From NCBI GenBank assembly GCA_003566375.1, contig PXDN01000107.1, forward strand, positions 1-42,932: a stretch of 42,932 bases of DNA, given 5' to 3'. The notes under the pieces were generated by a model. It was not told where the DNA came from and searched no databases. It was given only the letters and a program-made list of their open reading frames with translations. The stretch's first letter is position 1; every line of letters starts with the position of its first letter. This document shows positions 19,847 to 28,934 of this stretch, in pieces. The DNA comes from Opitutia bacterium (GTDB lineage: Bacteria; Verrucomicrobiota; Verrucomicrobiia; Opitutales; T3Sed10-336). A program made the translations under genes and the position numbers.

Positions 19847-21490
19847 ATGACAGCCTCCATCCGCACCTGGCTTTCCTCCTCACTGGTCCGCCATTTCCCT
19901 TCCACTCCCGCCGGTCGCAACCGCGCTCTGCGGATCGATACCGCCCGCAACGAGCGGTTCAGCTTCCAAGTCGTTTTTCGGTATCCGTCCGGTCCCGACA
20001 AGCCGCTGCCAAATCCGGTGCGGGTTTCCCTGAAAATCTCCCCACCGAAATTCTGGGAGGTTCGCGTCCGCCGGGTCGGTTACGTGCCGGTCCGCCACCG
20101 CAACTGGTTGGCCACGCGGGAGGAGTCCGACGGCTACGATTTGCTGCCCGGCTTTGTCCCCGATCCGCTTTTTGAGGAAACGGAGCTGCTCCTCCCCCCG
20201 GAAGAGACTCACGCTTTTTGGATCAGCGTGAAACCGCGCGGACGGGGGGCGCCCCCGGGGCCGCACACCCTGACCGTGGACTGCCTGGCCGGGGACCGGG
20301 TTCTGCGCACCCACACCGTCAACGTTGAGGTGGCCGATCTGCGCCTGGGCAAGCGAAAGGATTTCCGGGTGACGCACTGGTTTTACTGCGACGCCCTTTT
20401 GGAATTTTACCAGCTGCGGCCCTTTGAGGAACGGTTTTGGGAAATCCTCGAGCGCTACTTGAAGAACCTGGCCGACCACGGTCAGGACACCCTTTACGTG
20501 CCGCTGCTCACCCCGTCGCTCGACGGGATCAAGCGCCCCACCCAGTTGCTCCACGTCACCCCGCGCGGGCGTTCGTGGCGGTTGGGCTGGGACGCGGTCA
20601 AGCGGTTTGTCGAAACCGCCCGGCGGGCCGGCTTCACCCATTTCGAATGGCCGCACCTCTTCACCCAATGGGGCTGCGCCAACGCCGTGGCCGTCTACCG
20701 GGGGCACGGCGAAACGGAGGACCCGTTATGGCCCTTGGACGAATCGGCGGGCTCCCCGGTGTATCGCAAATTTTTGGACACCCTGCTGCCGGAGTTGCAT
20801 GCGTTTCTCCAACGGGAAAAATTGCTCACGCGCTCGTTCTTTCACCTTTCGGACGAACCCCGCCAGGAGCATTTGTCCAATTACCAGGCCGCCCGCGCCA
20901 TGGTGCGGGAGATCGCTCCCTGGATGAAGGTCATGGACGCGCTGTCCGACATCACCTTCGCGCGGGAAAAGGTCACTGACATGCCGGTGGCGGCGGTGAA
21001 TCACATCATGCCGTTTTTGGAGGAAAACCTTCCTTGCTGGGCCTACTACTGTTGCAGCCAGCGCGGCCCCCACCTCAACCGCCTGCTCGACACCCCCCTG
21101 CCCAAAATCCGCATGAACGGCTGGCTCTTCCACCGCTGGCCGCTCGGCGGCTTTTTGCATTGGGGAGCCAACTACTGGTTCCAGCGAAGCTCGCGTTCCC
21201 TGGCCGACCCCTTCACCACCTTGGACGCCGGGTCCTGGCCCAACTGGCCCGCCGGCGACCCGTTTCTCATTTATCCCGGACCGGACGGCCCCATCGACTC
21301 GATCCGCTGGGAAGTTTTTGGCGAAAGCCTGGCGGACATGGCCTTGCTGCAAACGGCGGGAGTGGCCGGAGACGACCCTCTCCTCGCCTCCCTGCGCAGC
21401 TTCGCCGACTTCCCTAAATCCGAAGATTGGATACAGCAGACCCGCCGCCGCCTTTTGCGTGCCCGCCCCGCCAAGTCGGGGAAACGGTGA
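19847..21490 (+). CDS. DUF4091 domain-containing protein (GH123-like glycoside hydrolase fold)
   Basis: 547 aa; N-terminal beta-domain (NERFSFQVVFR), FRVTHWFYCDALLEFY, SFFHLSDEPRQEHLSNY, MNGWLFHRWPLGGFLHWGANYW, DGPIDSIRWEVFGESLADMALLQ. Confidence 0.78.
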   Translation: MTASIRTWLSSSLVRHFPSTPAGRNRALRIDTARNERFSFQVVFRYPSGPDKPLPNPVRVSLKISPPKFWEVRVRRVGYVPVRHRNWLATREESDGYDLLPGFVPDPLFEETELLLPPEETHAFWISVKPRGRGAPPGPHTLTVDCLAGDRVLRTHTVNVEVADLRLGKRKDFRVTHWFYCDALLEFYQLRPFEERFWEILERYLKNLADHGQDTLYVPLLTPSLDGIKRPTQLLHVTPRGRSWRLGWDAVKRFVETARRAGFTHFEWPHLFTQWGCANAVAVYRGHGETEDPLWPLDESAGSPVYRKFLDTLLPELHAFLQREKLLTRSFFHLSDEPRQEHLSNYQAARAMVREIAPWMKVMDALSDITFAREKVTDMPVAAVNHIMPFLEENLPCWAYYCCSQRGPHLNRLLDTPLPKIRMNGWLFHRWPLGGFLHWGANYWFQRSSRSLADPFTTLDAGSWPNWPAGDPFLIYPGPDGPIDSIRWEVFGESLADMALLQTAGVAGDDPLLASLRSFADFPKSEDWIQQTRRRLLRARPAKSGKR

Positions 21491-21508
21491 TCCCGCGTTT
21501 GGCAACAT

Positions 21509-23230
21509 TCAAAACAGACTCCATAACAATAACAGCAGCACCACGAGCACGATGGCGGTGACCTCCCGGCGGCGCAAAAAGGCTTCGCTGCGGCTCATTC
21601 CAGTATGAATCTTGGAAAGGAGTCCCCCCCCCTCGACGGAAACCGGATGGTTCGATTTCCGATGAGCGTATTCAGAAGCTGAAAGACCAACGGGACGTAT
21701 CCAACTCGCCAAAGAAGAAACCACTTCACCGGGTGGAATGGATAATACTCCATGATGGCGAGCCCAAGCCTGTAATCCAAGCAACAGCAAGACACCGGCC
21801 ACAACTGGCCAAGCAGCATCAACCCACGCGGCCAAAATGGGTTTCCCTTCGGGTTTGAGCCCAAACCACGCAATCATCAAAGGTGGCACAAGCAAGGCCA
21901 CTGCCACCGATACGGACCAGGGAAGCCATGGCGGCCGGGCGGGGGACGAAGCTTCACCGCCGCAAGTCGTTTCGTTCAATCGTCGGAAAACGAGCACCCC
22001 AAAACGCCCCATCAGCGCCACCGTTCCCACTGCCGAAACACCGAGCAACACCCCAAGTGCCAAAGAAGGCCCCGGAGGCAACACCATGACATATGCGGTT
22101 GACACCGCGGATTTGACTGTCGCTCCAGCGGTCAAAGGGGCTCCGGCAATGGCAAAAGCCGGCAGGGCCAAACCGACCAATAGCCAATGGCGGTGCTGGA
22201 CGGGCGAATGGTTGGATGCCAGCAAAGCGGTTCCGAGAAAAAGAGATCCTTTGGCCAAACCGTGATTACAAGCGTAGTAAAAGACGATTAAAATCACCGT
22301 GGTCCTCAATTCAGGGGCGCTGAAGCCGAGACCAACCACGGATAACATCACTCCCATTTGGCTCACACTGGAATAAGCCAACACCGTTTTCGGTGACTGT
22401 TGCGGTAATCCCAAGACCACCCCGAAAACAGCGGTGGCCATGCCCAAGCCAATCATTGTGGTCCCCCACCCGGCTCCTCCCACAGCCACCGGCAAAAACA
22501 AAATCCACCCGAGGAGACCGGCCTTGATCATGGTTCCGCTCAAAACCGCACTGGCGGGAGCCGGAGCCACCGGATGGGCCAATGGCAGCCAAAAATGCAG
22601 AGGAATAATTCCGGCTTTTACTCCAAAACCAGTTAAAACCAAACCCGTGATCCAGTTTCGATAAGGTGAATCGACAGCGGCCCCTCGCAGGTCGATGATG
22701 GAAAGACTTTCCGCATCAAAGGCGGCCAACAGAAACGCAACCAGAATCATGGCCTCGGCCATCACCGCCAGATAGAGATAGATCCTCCCAGCCCGGCGGG
22801 CTTCCGGGGTGGCTCTCTCCACCACCAGGCCGTAGGCCGAAAAGGTCATCAGGGCAAAAAAACTGTAGAACGTAATCACGTCCATGGCCAGGATCAGACC
22901 AAGGTTGCCGGTCAAAGCCAGGTGCCAAAAGAAGGTGAACCGTCGTTGCCCGCTCTCCACCCTCGCCAATGCGGCCGCCATCCAACCAGCCAAACACCAC
23001 AGCAAGGCGGAGAATGCGAGAAACGGCGCGGTGGTAGGCGTTAAGCCCAGTTGGCTCTCGAGCAAAACCCATTCCAAAACAACCGGCTCCCATCCGGTAT
23101 CCGCCAAAACCGAAAAGACCAAGGCCGGCAAGGGAACAAAGGGCATCAGTTGCCCAGAGACTTTTGGATGGCGAACGGCCAGAGCCGCGGCAAACAAAGG
23201 AAACAGGATCAGGAGGATAATCCACATCAT
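21509..23230 (-). CDS. Proton-conducting transporter subunit (NuoL/M/N, Mrp-type), 'A' of second triplet
   Basis: 573 aa polytopic protein; GFGVKAGIIPLHFWLPLAHPVAPAPASAVLSGTMIKAGLLGW, AYSSVSQMGVML; TM5 reads FYSFFALMTFSAYGLV (no Glu). Confidence 0.88.
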   Translation of the reverse strand: MMWIILLILFPLFAAALAVRHPKVSGQLMPFVPLPALVFSVLADTGWEPVVLEWVLLESQLGLTPTTAPFLAFSALLWCLAGWMAAALARVESGQRRFTFFWHLALTGNLGLILAMDVITFYSFFALMTFSAYGLVVERATPEARRAGRIYLYLAVMAEAMILVAFLLAAFDAESLSIIDLRGAAVDSPYRNWITGLVLTGFGVKAGIIPLHFWLPLAHPVAPAPASAVLSGTMIKAGLLGWILFLPVAVGGAGWGTTMIGLGMATAVFGVVLGLPQQSPKTVLAYSSVSQMGVMLSVVGLGFSAPELRTTVILIVFYYACNHGLAKGSLFLGTALLASNHSPVQHRHWLLVGLALPAFAIAGAPLTAGATVKSAVSTAYVMVLPPGPSLALGVLLGVSAVGTVALMGRFGVLVFRRLNETTCGGEASSPARPPWLPWSVSVAVALLVPPLMIAWFGLKPEGKPILAAWVDAAWPVVAGVLLLLGLQAWARHHGVLSIPPGEVVSSLASWIRPVGLSASEYAHRKSNHPVSVEGGGLLSKIHTGMSRSEAFLRRREVTAIVLVVLLLLLWSLF

Positions 23231-24726
23231 TTGGCATAGACCCTTTCCGTGATTTGCACCGCCAAATCAAGCGGACTGAATGGCGAGGCGGCAAAAAGCC
23301 CCACCGCCAGCGACAGTGCGGCCGTTACCAAAGCGGGGATGAGCAACAAGCGTGAGGTTTCGGCAAAACGAGCGACCTTTGCTGGAGCCCAGGGCTTGGC
23401 CGGTTTCCGAAACCACCCAATGTGTAGGATGGGCAGGAAATAGGCCGCGTTCAGCAGGGTGCTGGCCACCAAAACGCCGACCACCCATGTCTGCCCGGCG
23501 GACAGCGCCCCGGTTCCCAGATACCATTTACTTATAAAGCCCGCAGTGGGCGGCACCCCGATCATTCCAAAAGCCGCCACCGTGAAGGCGGCCATGGTCC
23601 ACGGCATTCTCCTCCCCACTCCGGCCAGCTCGTCAATATGGTGAATGCCCAGGGTTTCGGCAAAATTTCCCGCGCAAAAGAAGAGGGTGATTTTCATCAA
23701 ACCCTGGTGCACCAAATGGACCAAGCTCCCAATGGTCGCCACCGGACCGAAAATCGCCACGCCGAGCGCGATGTAGGAAACCTGGCTAATGGTGGAATAA
23801 GCCAGCCGGCGTTTCAAATCCCGCTGCGCGAGCGCGCGCGCCGAACCGTAAAGAATCGTTACCGCCGCCAAAACCGCCAACGGAGTCAACAACCCCGCCT
23901 CATTGGCAAAATGAACGCCGTAGACATCTTGCACCAAACGCAGGATCCCAAACGCCCCCGCCTTGACCACCGCCACGGCATGCAGCAAAGCACTGACCGG
24001 CGCGGGCGCGATCATGGCCACCGGCAACCAACCGTGCAGCGGCACCAGGGCGGCCTTCACCCCGAAAGCCAGCACGAACACGTAAAACAAAATGGTGAGC
24101 TGAACGCCGTTTTCCGCGGCCAATTCCCGGATCACGAGGATGTCACCGAAATCAAACGAGCCGGCCAGCGAGTGCAGCCAAACCACCCCCAGAAACAGGG
24201 CCGCCCCGCCGGGCATGGTGTAAAGCAAATAGGTGCGGCCGGCCGCCAGGGTTTTTTTGGTTCCCCGATGCACGACCAGCGGATAGGTCGTCAGGGTCAA
24301 AAACTCGTAGAAGATGAAAAATGTGATCAAGTTTCCCGCCAGGGCGATGCCGACGCTGGCGGTGACGCACAAACTGAAAAACCCAAAAAACCTTTTCCGG
24401 TTGGGCGACCCTTCCAAGTAGCCGATGGCATAAAGCGTGGTTAAAAACCAAAGCACGCTCGAAAGGGTGAGAAAAAAGAGCGAGAGCAGATCGACCCGCA
24501 GCAGAAAATCGAACCCCGGCAGAATTTGGTAGCGAACGTCGAACGAGTGATCGTGCCACACCACCCCGTAAAAGATGAAGGCGACCAGAGCCAGTTTTAT
24601 CAGGGCCGCGCCGATGTTGACCGCCTCGCGCAACCGCCGCGCCCGTTCGTCGATCAGGAATATAACCAGCCCGGCCACCAGCGAACTGGCGATGACCAAG
24701 ACCGGAAGCCAGCCACCGCCGCTCAC
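23227..24726 (-). CDS. Proton-conducting transporter subunit (NuoL/M/N, Mrp-type), 'B' of second triplet
   Basis: GTG start at 24726 gives a 4-bp GTGA overlap with the upstream gene; YAIGYLEGSPNRKRFFGFFSLCVTASVGIALAGNLITFFIFYEFLTLTTYPLV, HGWLPVAMIAPAPVSALLHAVAVVKAGAFGILR. Confidence 0.9.
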   Translation of the reverse strand: MSGGGWLPVLVIASSLVAGLVIFLIDERARRLREAVNIGAALIKLALVAFIFYGVVWHDHSFDVRYQILPGFDFLLRVDLLSLFFLTLSSVLWFLTTLYAIGYLEGSPNRKRFFGFFSLCVTASVGIALAGNLITFFIFYEFLTLTTYPLVVHRGTKKTLAAGRTYLLYTMPGGAALFLGVVWLHSLAGSFDFGDILVIRELAAENGVQLTILFYVFVLAFGVKAALVPLHGWLPVAMIAPAPVSALLHAVAVVKAGAFGILRLVQDVYGVHFANEAGLLTPLAVLAAVTILYGSARALAQRDLKRRLAYSTISQVSYIALGVAIFGPVATIGSLVHLVHQGLMKITLFFCAGNFAETLGIHHIDELAGVGRRMPWTMAAFTVAAFGMIGVPPTAGFISKWYLGTGALSAGQTWVVGVLVASTLLNAAYFLPILHIGWFRKPAKPWAPAKVARFAETSRLLLIPALVTAALSLAVGLFAASPFSPLDLAVQITERVYAK

Positions 24727-26177
24727 GGCGCGCCCTCCTCCGGATTCCATTCCATGCGGACTTCATCGGTTTGCCCGAGCAGTTGCATCGGTTCGCTGAC
24801 CCGCAGTCCCATCAGCACGGATGCGGCGGCCAAGGCCAGCACGGTGGCTTCCATCAATACCGGCGGCTTCCTTACCGTGGCGAAGCCGACTTTGGCTTGA
24901 AAGGCGTAAGATAAAATGAGAAACGCGTAGGCCGCGGTGAGCAAACTCCCGGCCAGCAGGACCGGAGCCCACCACCATTGGCCACTCTGCAAGGCCGCGC
25001 TCAGCAAAAGCCATTTCCCAATAAAGCCGCCGCTTGGAGGGAGACCAATCAAACTGACGCAGGCCAGGGTGATCGCCAGCGTTGTCAAAGGCAGGTGCCC
25101 GGCCAACCCGTGCATGTTTCGAAGTTTGTCACTGCCCAACGAATACACAATCACTCCCGCTCCCATCAGCAGCGCGGCCTTGGCGGTGGCGTGGGCCATG
25201 GCTTGGTAAATACCGCCGGTCCACGCGGCGGCGGCCCAGGAAGACCCGGCATACCCGGTGAGCAAAGGTATCAAAATCAAAAGGTACCCCATTTGGCTGA
25301 CGGTGGAATGGGCAATGATCAACTTCAACCTGCGTTCGCGCAGGGCATGGACGGCTCCCCACAAGATACCCGCCGCTCCCAATGCGCCGATGAAAGCGGC
25401 GGCGGCTTGGGTCGCCACGGTTGGCAACAAATCAAACCAAATGCGCACCACGGCAAAAAAAGGTCCCTTGACCACCAACCCCGAAAGCACTGCTCCCGCC
25501 GATCCAACCGCAATGGCGTGCACCGCCGGCAACCAGTAATGCAAAGGAAATACCGCCGCCTTCACCAACAAACCGAACAAAAGCAATACCGCCGCCCAAG
25601 AGGTCATGGCGGAAGGCTCCAGCAATTCCCGCAATTCACCCATGAATAACGTGCCGTAAACGGCATGCAACCAGGCAATCGCAAATAAAAAAAGCAGGCT
25701 GCCGGGCAGGCGGATGAGAAAATAGCGGCGGGCGAGCACCAAGGCCCGGCGGGAACCGGACAACACCACCATCCCCACCGCCGCCCCCCCCACCAATTCC
25801 ACGCCGATGAACATGGCCAGCAAATGCTCCGACAAAAAAATCGTGTTCAACCCGGTTAACAAAACCAGCCATGACGGCCAAAATCCTGGTGGAATCGGGC
25901 CATTGCCATGAGGCTGCCGGTGACCCTTGGCGTGCAGTGCGATCACCAGCCCCGTGCATGTTGTCGTTCCGATGAAAAGCGCGCTGAGACCATCCGCCTT
26001 CAGCAATCCCCACCACGCCATTTCCACCTCCCCGGATCGCAATATGCCTCTCGCCAGCGCGGCCGTGAAAACCGTGTTCGCAACTGTCGCGGCAATGGTT
26101 ATTTCGGCCGCCCGATGCCGCCACAAAACCACGGCCAGCAACCCCATCAACGGCCCCAAAATCAAAGCCGTGATCAT
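24723..26177 (-). CDS. Proton-conducting transporter subunit (NuoL/M/N, MrpD-type), 'C' of second triplet
   Basis: 484 aa; LLAMFIGVELVGGAAVG, LLVKAAVFPLHYWLPAVHAIAVGSAGAVLSGLVVKG, AHSTVSQMGYLL, GLPPSGGFIGKWLLL. Confidence 0.9.
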   Translation of the reverse strand: MITALILGPLMGLLAVVLWRHRAAEITIAATVANTVFTAALARGILRSGEVEMAWWGLLKADGLSALFIGTTTCTGLVIALHAKGHRQPHGNGPIPPGFWPSWLVLLTGLNTIFLSEHLLAMFIGVELVGGAAVGMVVLSGSRRALVLARRYFLIRLPGSLLFLFAIAWLHAVYGTLFMGELRELLEPSAMTSWAAVLLLFGLLVKAAVFPLHYWLPAVHAIAVGSAGAVLSGLVVKGPFFAVVRIWFDLLPTVATQAAAAFIGALGAAGILWGAVHALRERRLKLIIAHSTVSQMGYLLILIPLLTGYAGSSWAAAAWTGGIYQAMAHATAKAALLMGAGVIVYSLGSDKLRNMHGLAGHLPLTTLAITLACVSLIGLPPSGGFIGKWLLLSAALQSGQWWWAPVLLAGSLLTAAYAFLILSYAFQAKVGFATVRKPPVLMEATVLALAAASVLMGLRVSEPMQLLGQTDEVRMEWNPEEGAP

Positions 26178-26596
26178 CAGGAGCCATCCTTCCCGCTTCC
26201 CGCATCGCCGTCACCCCGCGCCGCGCCAAACAATTTCCATCCCCAGACGGTCATTACAGCGATCCCCAACCATCCAACCGCGGCAATGGCAACCCCCTCA
26301 GCGTCCCAACGCCAGCCAAGCAACAGAACTATTGCCGCCGCCGCCATGAGATGCACTCCGGCCAAACGCCAACCCAACCGGTTGGCCAGCACCTCCAAAC
26401 CATACCCGGTGACGAACATAACGGAAGCCACCAACCCCACCAACTGTTGCCTCAGGGCGGGATCGGATTCTTGGGGATGGGTTCCCATCGCCCAAGTCCA
26501 TGCCACCGCCAGCACGCCCAGTGATAGCACAGAGGCCAGGCGAAACCCAAGCGGAAAGCTGAAACCGGAATTGGCGTCATTGGTTCGTTCGATCAT
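26177..26596 (-). CDS. Small hypothetical membrane protein in Mrp-like operon
   Basis: ~139 aa from ATG at 26596; about four hydrophobic segments; TGATG overlap with the downstream gene; no family recognised. Confidence 0.6.
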   Translation of the reverse strand: MIERTNDANSGFSFPLGFRLASVLSLGVLAVAWTWAMGTHPQESDPALRQQLVGLVASVMFVTGYGLEVLANRLGWRLAGVHLMAAAAIVLLLGWRWDAEGVAIAAVGWLGIAVMTVWGWKLFGAARGDGDAGSGKDGS

Positions 26597-26687
26597 GGCT
26601 GGTTGCAACCTGTTGTTGAAACAGCCTGCTTACAATATGCCGGCTTGGCAATGAAAGCCGAAGTTCCCAATGCTTTCCGGGAATGAC

Positions 26688-27158
26688 TCAGTGGCAACAG
26701 GTCTTGATCCTGGCCTCGAGTTCCCGCAAGTTGCCCTGCACGTCAAGCGATTGATCCAGAACATGAACGATCAAAGCATCATCGCCTACGGACAACGTGG
26801 CCGTGCCCGGCAGCAGGCTGATGCACCAGGCGAATAATGCTTTCTGGGCCTCGGAGGTGTCGGTCTTGAATTCAGTCACCGCCGGATTCAGTGGCATCGC
26901 CGGGCTGAATGCCCGCCGGGCAACATCCCAGCCACCGATTATGGCGTGGCGCAGGAACCACGGGACGAATGCCAGACAACCAGAGGGCCGTAACCGCCAG
27001 GACCCGCGTGGCAAGACGTAAAGACTGGTGATGGTGGCCAAAATCACTATCGCGGCCACCATTAAAGGTTCATCGAAATCAGCTGCGGAAACAATCGTCC
27101 ACAACAAAGTGAACGCCAATAACCGAAAAGAGATGGTTGCAAGAAATATTTTATTCAT
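26688..27158 (-). CDS. mrpE: Na+/H+ antiporter subunit E (MrpE/MnhE)
   Basis: MNKIFLATISFRLLAFTLLW; FLRHAIIGGWDVARRAFSPAMPLNPAVTEFKTD, CISLLPGTATLSVGDDALIVHVLD. Confidence 0.9.
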   Translation of the reverse strand: MNKIFLATISFRLLAFTLLWTIVSAADFDEPLMVAAIVILATITSLYVLPRGSWRLRPSGCLAFVPWFLRHAIIGGWDVARRAFSPAMPLNPAVTEFKTDTSEAQKALFAWCISLLPGTATLSVGDDALIVHVLDQSLDVQGNLRELEARIKTCCH

Positions 27159-27197
27159 ACCCTCGATGCCAACAATTCTGCATGCTGCCCTCACCGG

Positions 27198-28934
27198 CTA
27201 ACCGCGCAAAGTGAAAATAAAAATCAACAAGGTGATGAAAAACGCGATGCCAACACTGTTCCAGTGCCCGAGATGGCGCTCGCCACTGTCGGCAAGAAGG
27301 GCGTTTTGTTCGATCCCCAGCAAACGGTGCAGGTTTTTTTCCACGTCAAACACCCTTCCGGCAAGCAAGGGCTGGATGCGGCCCCGCCACGTTCGCAGGA
27401 TTGCGCGGCCCAGCCATTCAAACAGCACCACCCCGTCGCCGGGCGGTATGACGGGTACCTTGCGGGCCGGCTTGGCGCGGCGGGCCCAATGCCAACCGAA
27501 CAACAACCCGGCGCCCAGCAGAATGGGCGCCGCCGCCGCAACAGCTTTTTCCAAATCCAAGGCGACTGGATAATCCGGCAACAGGCGCATGAACCAACCA
27601 CCGGTGCCGACCAGCAGGATACCCAGCAATGACAACCATGCCCCGGTCTGCCATGGCCTGCCGGGAACGGCTTGGGTCTCATGGGGCTTTTGGGCGCAAA
27701 GGTAAAGAAACCTTCCCAGCAAGAGCGTGGTGAAAAACGAGGACGCAACCAGCAGCGCGGGCAACCAGTCCGCCAGTCCGGAAGACGCCAGCGGCACCGC
27801 GTCCTTCAACGCGCCCTTGGTCAGGGCGCCTCCGGTCAACGGCAAACCGGCAATGCTCAACGCGGCCAGCGCCAACCCGGCCATAATCCATGGACGGGCG
27901 CGGATTCCGCCCGCCTGCGCCACCCCCACCCCAAGGAATAAAGCCCCCTTGGCGATACCATGATTCCAAGCATAGAGCGCGAGCGCCGGCAGCAGCCATT
28001 CAACCGGTGCGCCGGCGGCGTGGCAGAGCGCGAAAAACACCGTCAAAACCCCCATCTGGCTAATGCTGGAATAGGCGAGGTTGGTTTTGGCATCGGTTTG
28101 AAAGAGTCCGATGAGGACCGCGCCAAAAGTGGCGGCAAGCCCCAAAACCGCCAGAGGCAAAATCCACCCCGGCGCGCCCCCTTGCAGCACCGGGGAAAAG
28201 TGCAGCCAGCCCAACAAGCCGGCCTTTAACATGGACCCGCTGAGGATGGCGCTGGCGGGAGTCGGTGCCACCGGATGAGCCAGCGGCAACCAGAAATAGA
28301 GAGGCACGATTCCGACCTTCACACCAAAACCGGCTATGGCCAACGCATAAATGGGGGTGCGCCATTCGTCCTGCCAAACCCCCTCCGCCATCTCAGCCAA
28401 GTTGATCGAACCGGAAACCGAAACGGCGGCGTAAATGGCGGCGATCAGCAACAGCTCGCCAAAGATTGCCATGATTAAATAAATCTTCCCGGCGCGCAGC
28501 GCATTTGCGGAACGGCTGTGGATAACCAATCCATAGGCGGCAAAAGTCATCAGGGCAAACAGCGTGTAAAAGCCGGCCGCGTCCTCGGCCAATATCAGAC
28601 CGAGGTTTCCCGCCATCGATAACAGGAAAAAGCACCGGAAAGTGGCCACCCGGGGCTGCCCCGCGAGGTTGCCGGCGGCAAAAAAGCCTCCGGTTGTCCA
28701 GAGCACGGCCGCCAGTGCCAGCAAGATCCGACGGGGGGTATCGAGGCCAAACTCCACCACGAGCAATACGCCGTCAAAAGACTGCGGGCCCGGCGCGACC
28801 CAGCCAAAACCGAGCGCCAGCGCGGGCAAGCCCGCGCCCCCGCAAAGCAACGCGGTCACCCAGGGGCTCTCCGGCCGCCAGCGCGAAAAACCGGCCAGCA
28901 GCATGGGCAGCAATATGACCGAAACCCACATCAT
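27198..28934 (-). CDS. Proton-conducting transporter subunit (NuoL/M/N, Mrp-type), 'A-like' member of first triplet
   Basis: MMWVSVILLPML start at 28934 (ATGA overlap); IAGFGVKVGIVPLYFWLPLAHPVAPTPASAILSGSMLKAGLLGW; TM5 reads FYTLFALMTFAAYGLV (no Glu). Confidence 0.88.
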   Translation of the reverse strand: MMWVSVILLPMLLAGFSRWRPESPWVTALLCGGAGLPALALGFGWVAPGPQSFDGVLLVVEFGLDTPRRILLALAAVLWTTGGFFAAGNLAGQPRVATFRCFFLLSMAGNLGLILAEDAAGFYTLFALMTFAAYGLVIHSRSANALRAGKIYLIMAIFGELLLIAAIYAAVSVSGSINLAEMAEGVWQDEWRTPIYALAIAGFGVKVGIVPLYFWLPLAHPVAPTPASAILSGSMLKAGLLGWLHFSPVLQGGAPGWILPLAVLGLAATFGAVLIGLFQTDAKTNLAYSSISQMGVLTVFFALCHAAGAPVEWLLPALALYAWNHGIAKGALFLGVGVAQAGGIRARPWIMAGLALAALSIAGLPLTGGALTKGALKDAVPLASSGLADWLPALLVASSFFTTLLLGRFLYLCAQKPHETQAVPGRPWQTGAWLSLLGILLVGTGGWFMRLLPDYPVALDLEKAVAAAAPILLGAGLLFGWHWARRAKPARKVPVIPPGDGVVLFEWLGRAILRTWRGRIQPLLAGRVFDVEKNLHRLLGIEQNALLADSGERHLGHWNSVGIAFFITLLIFIFTLRG

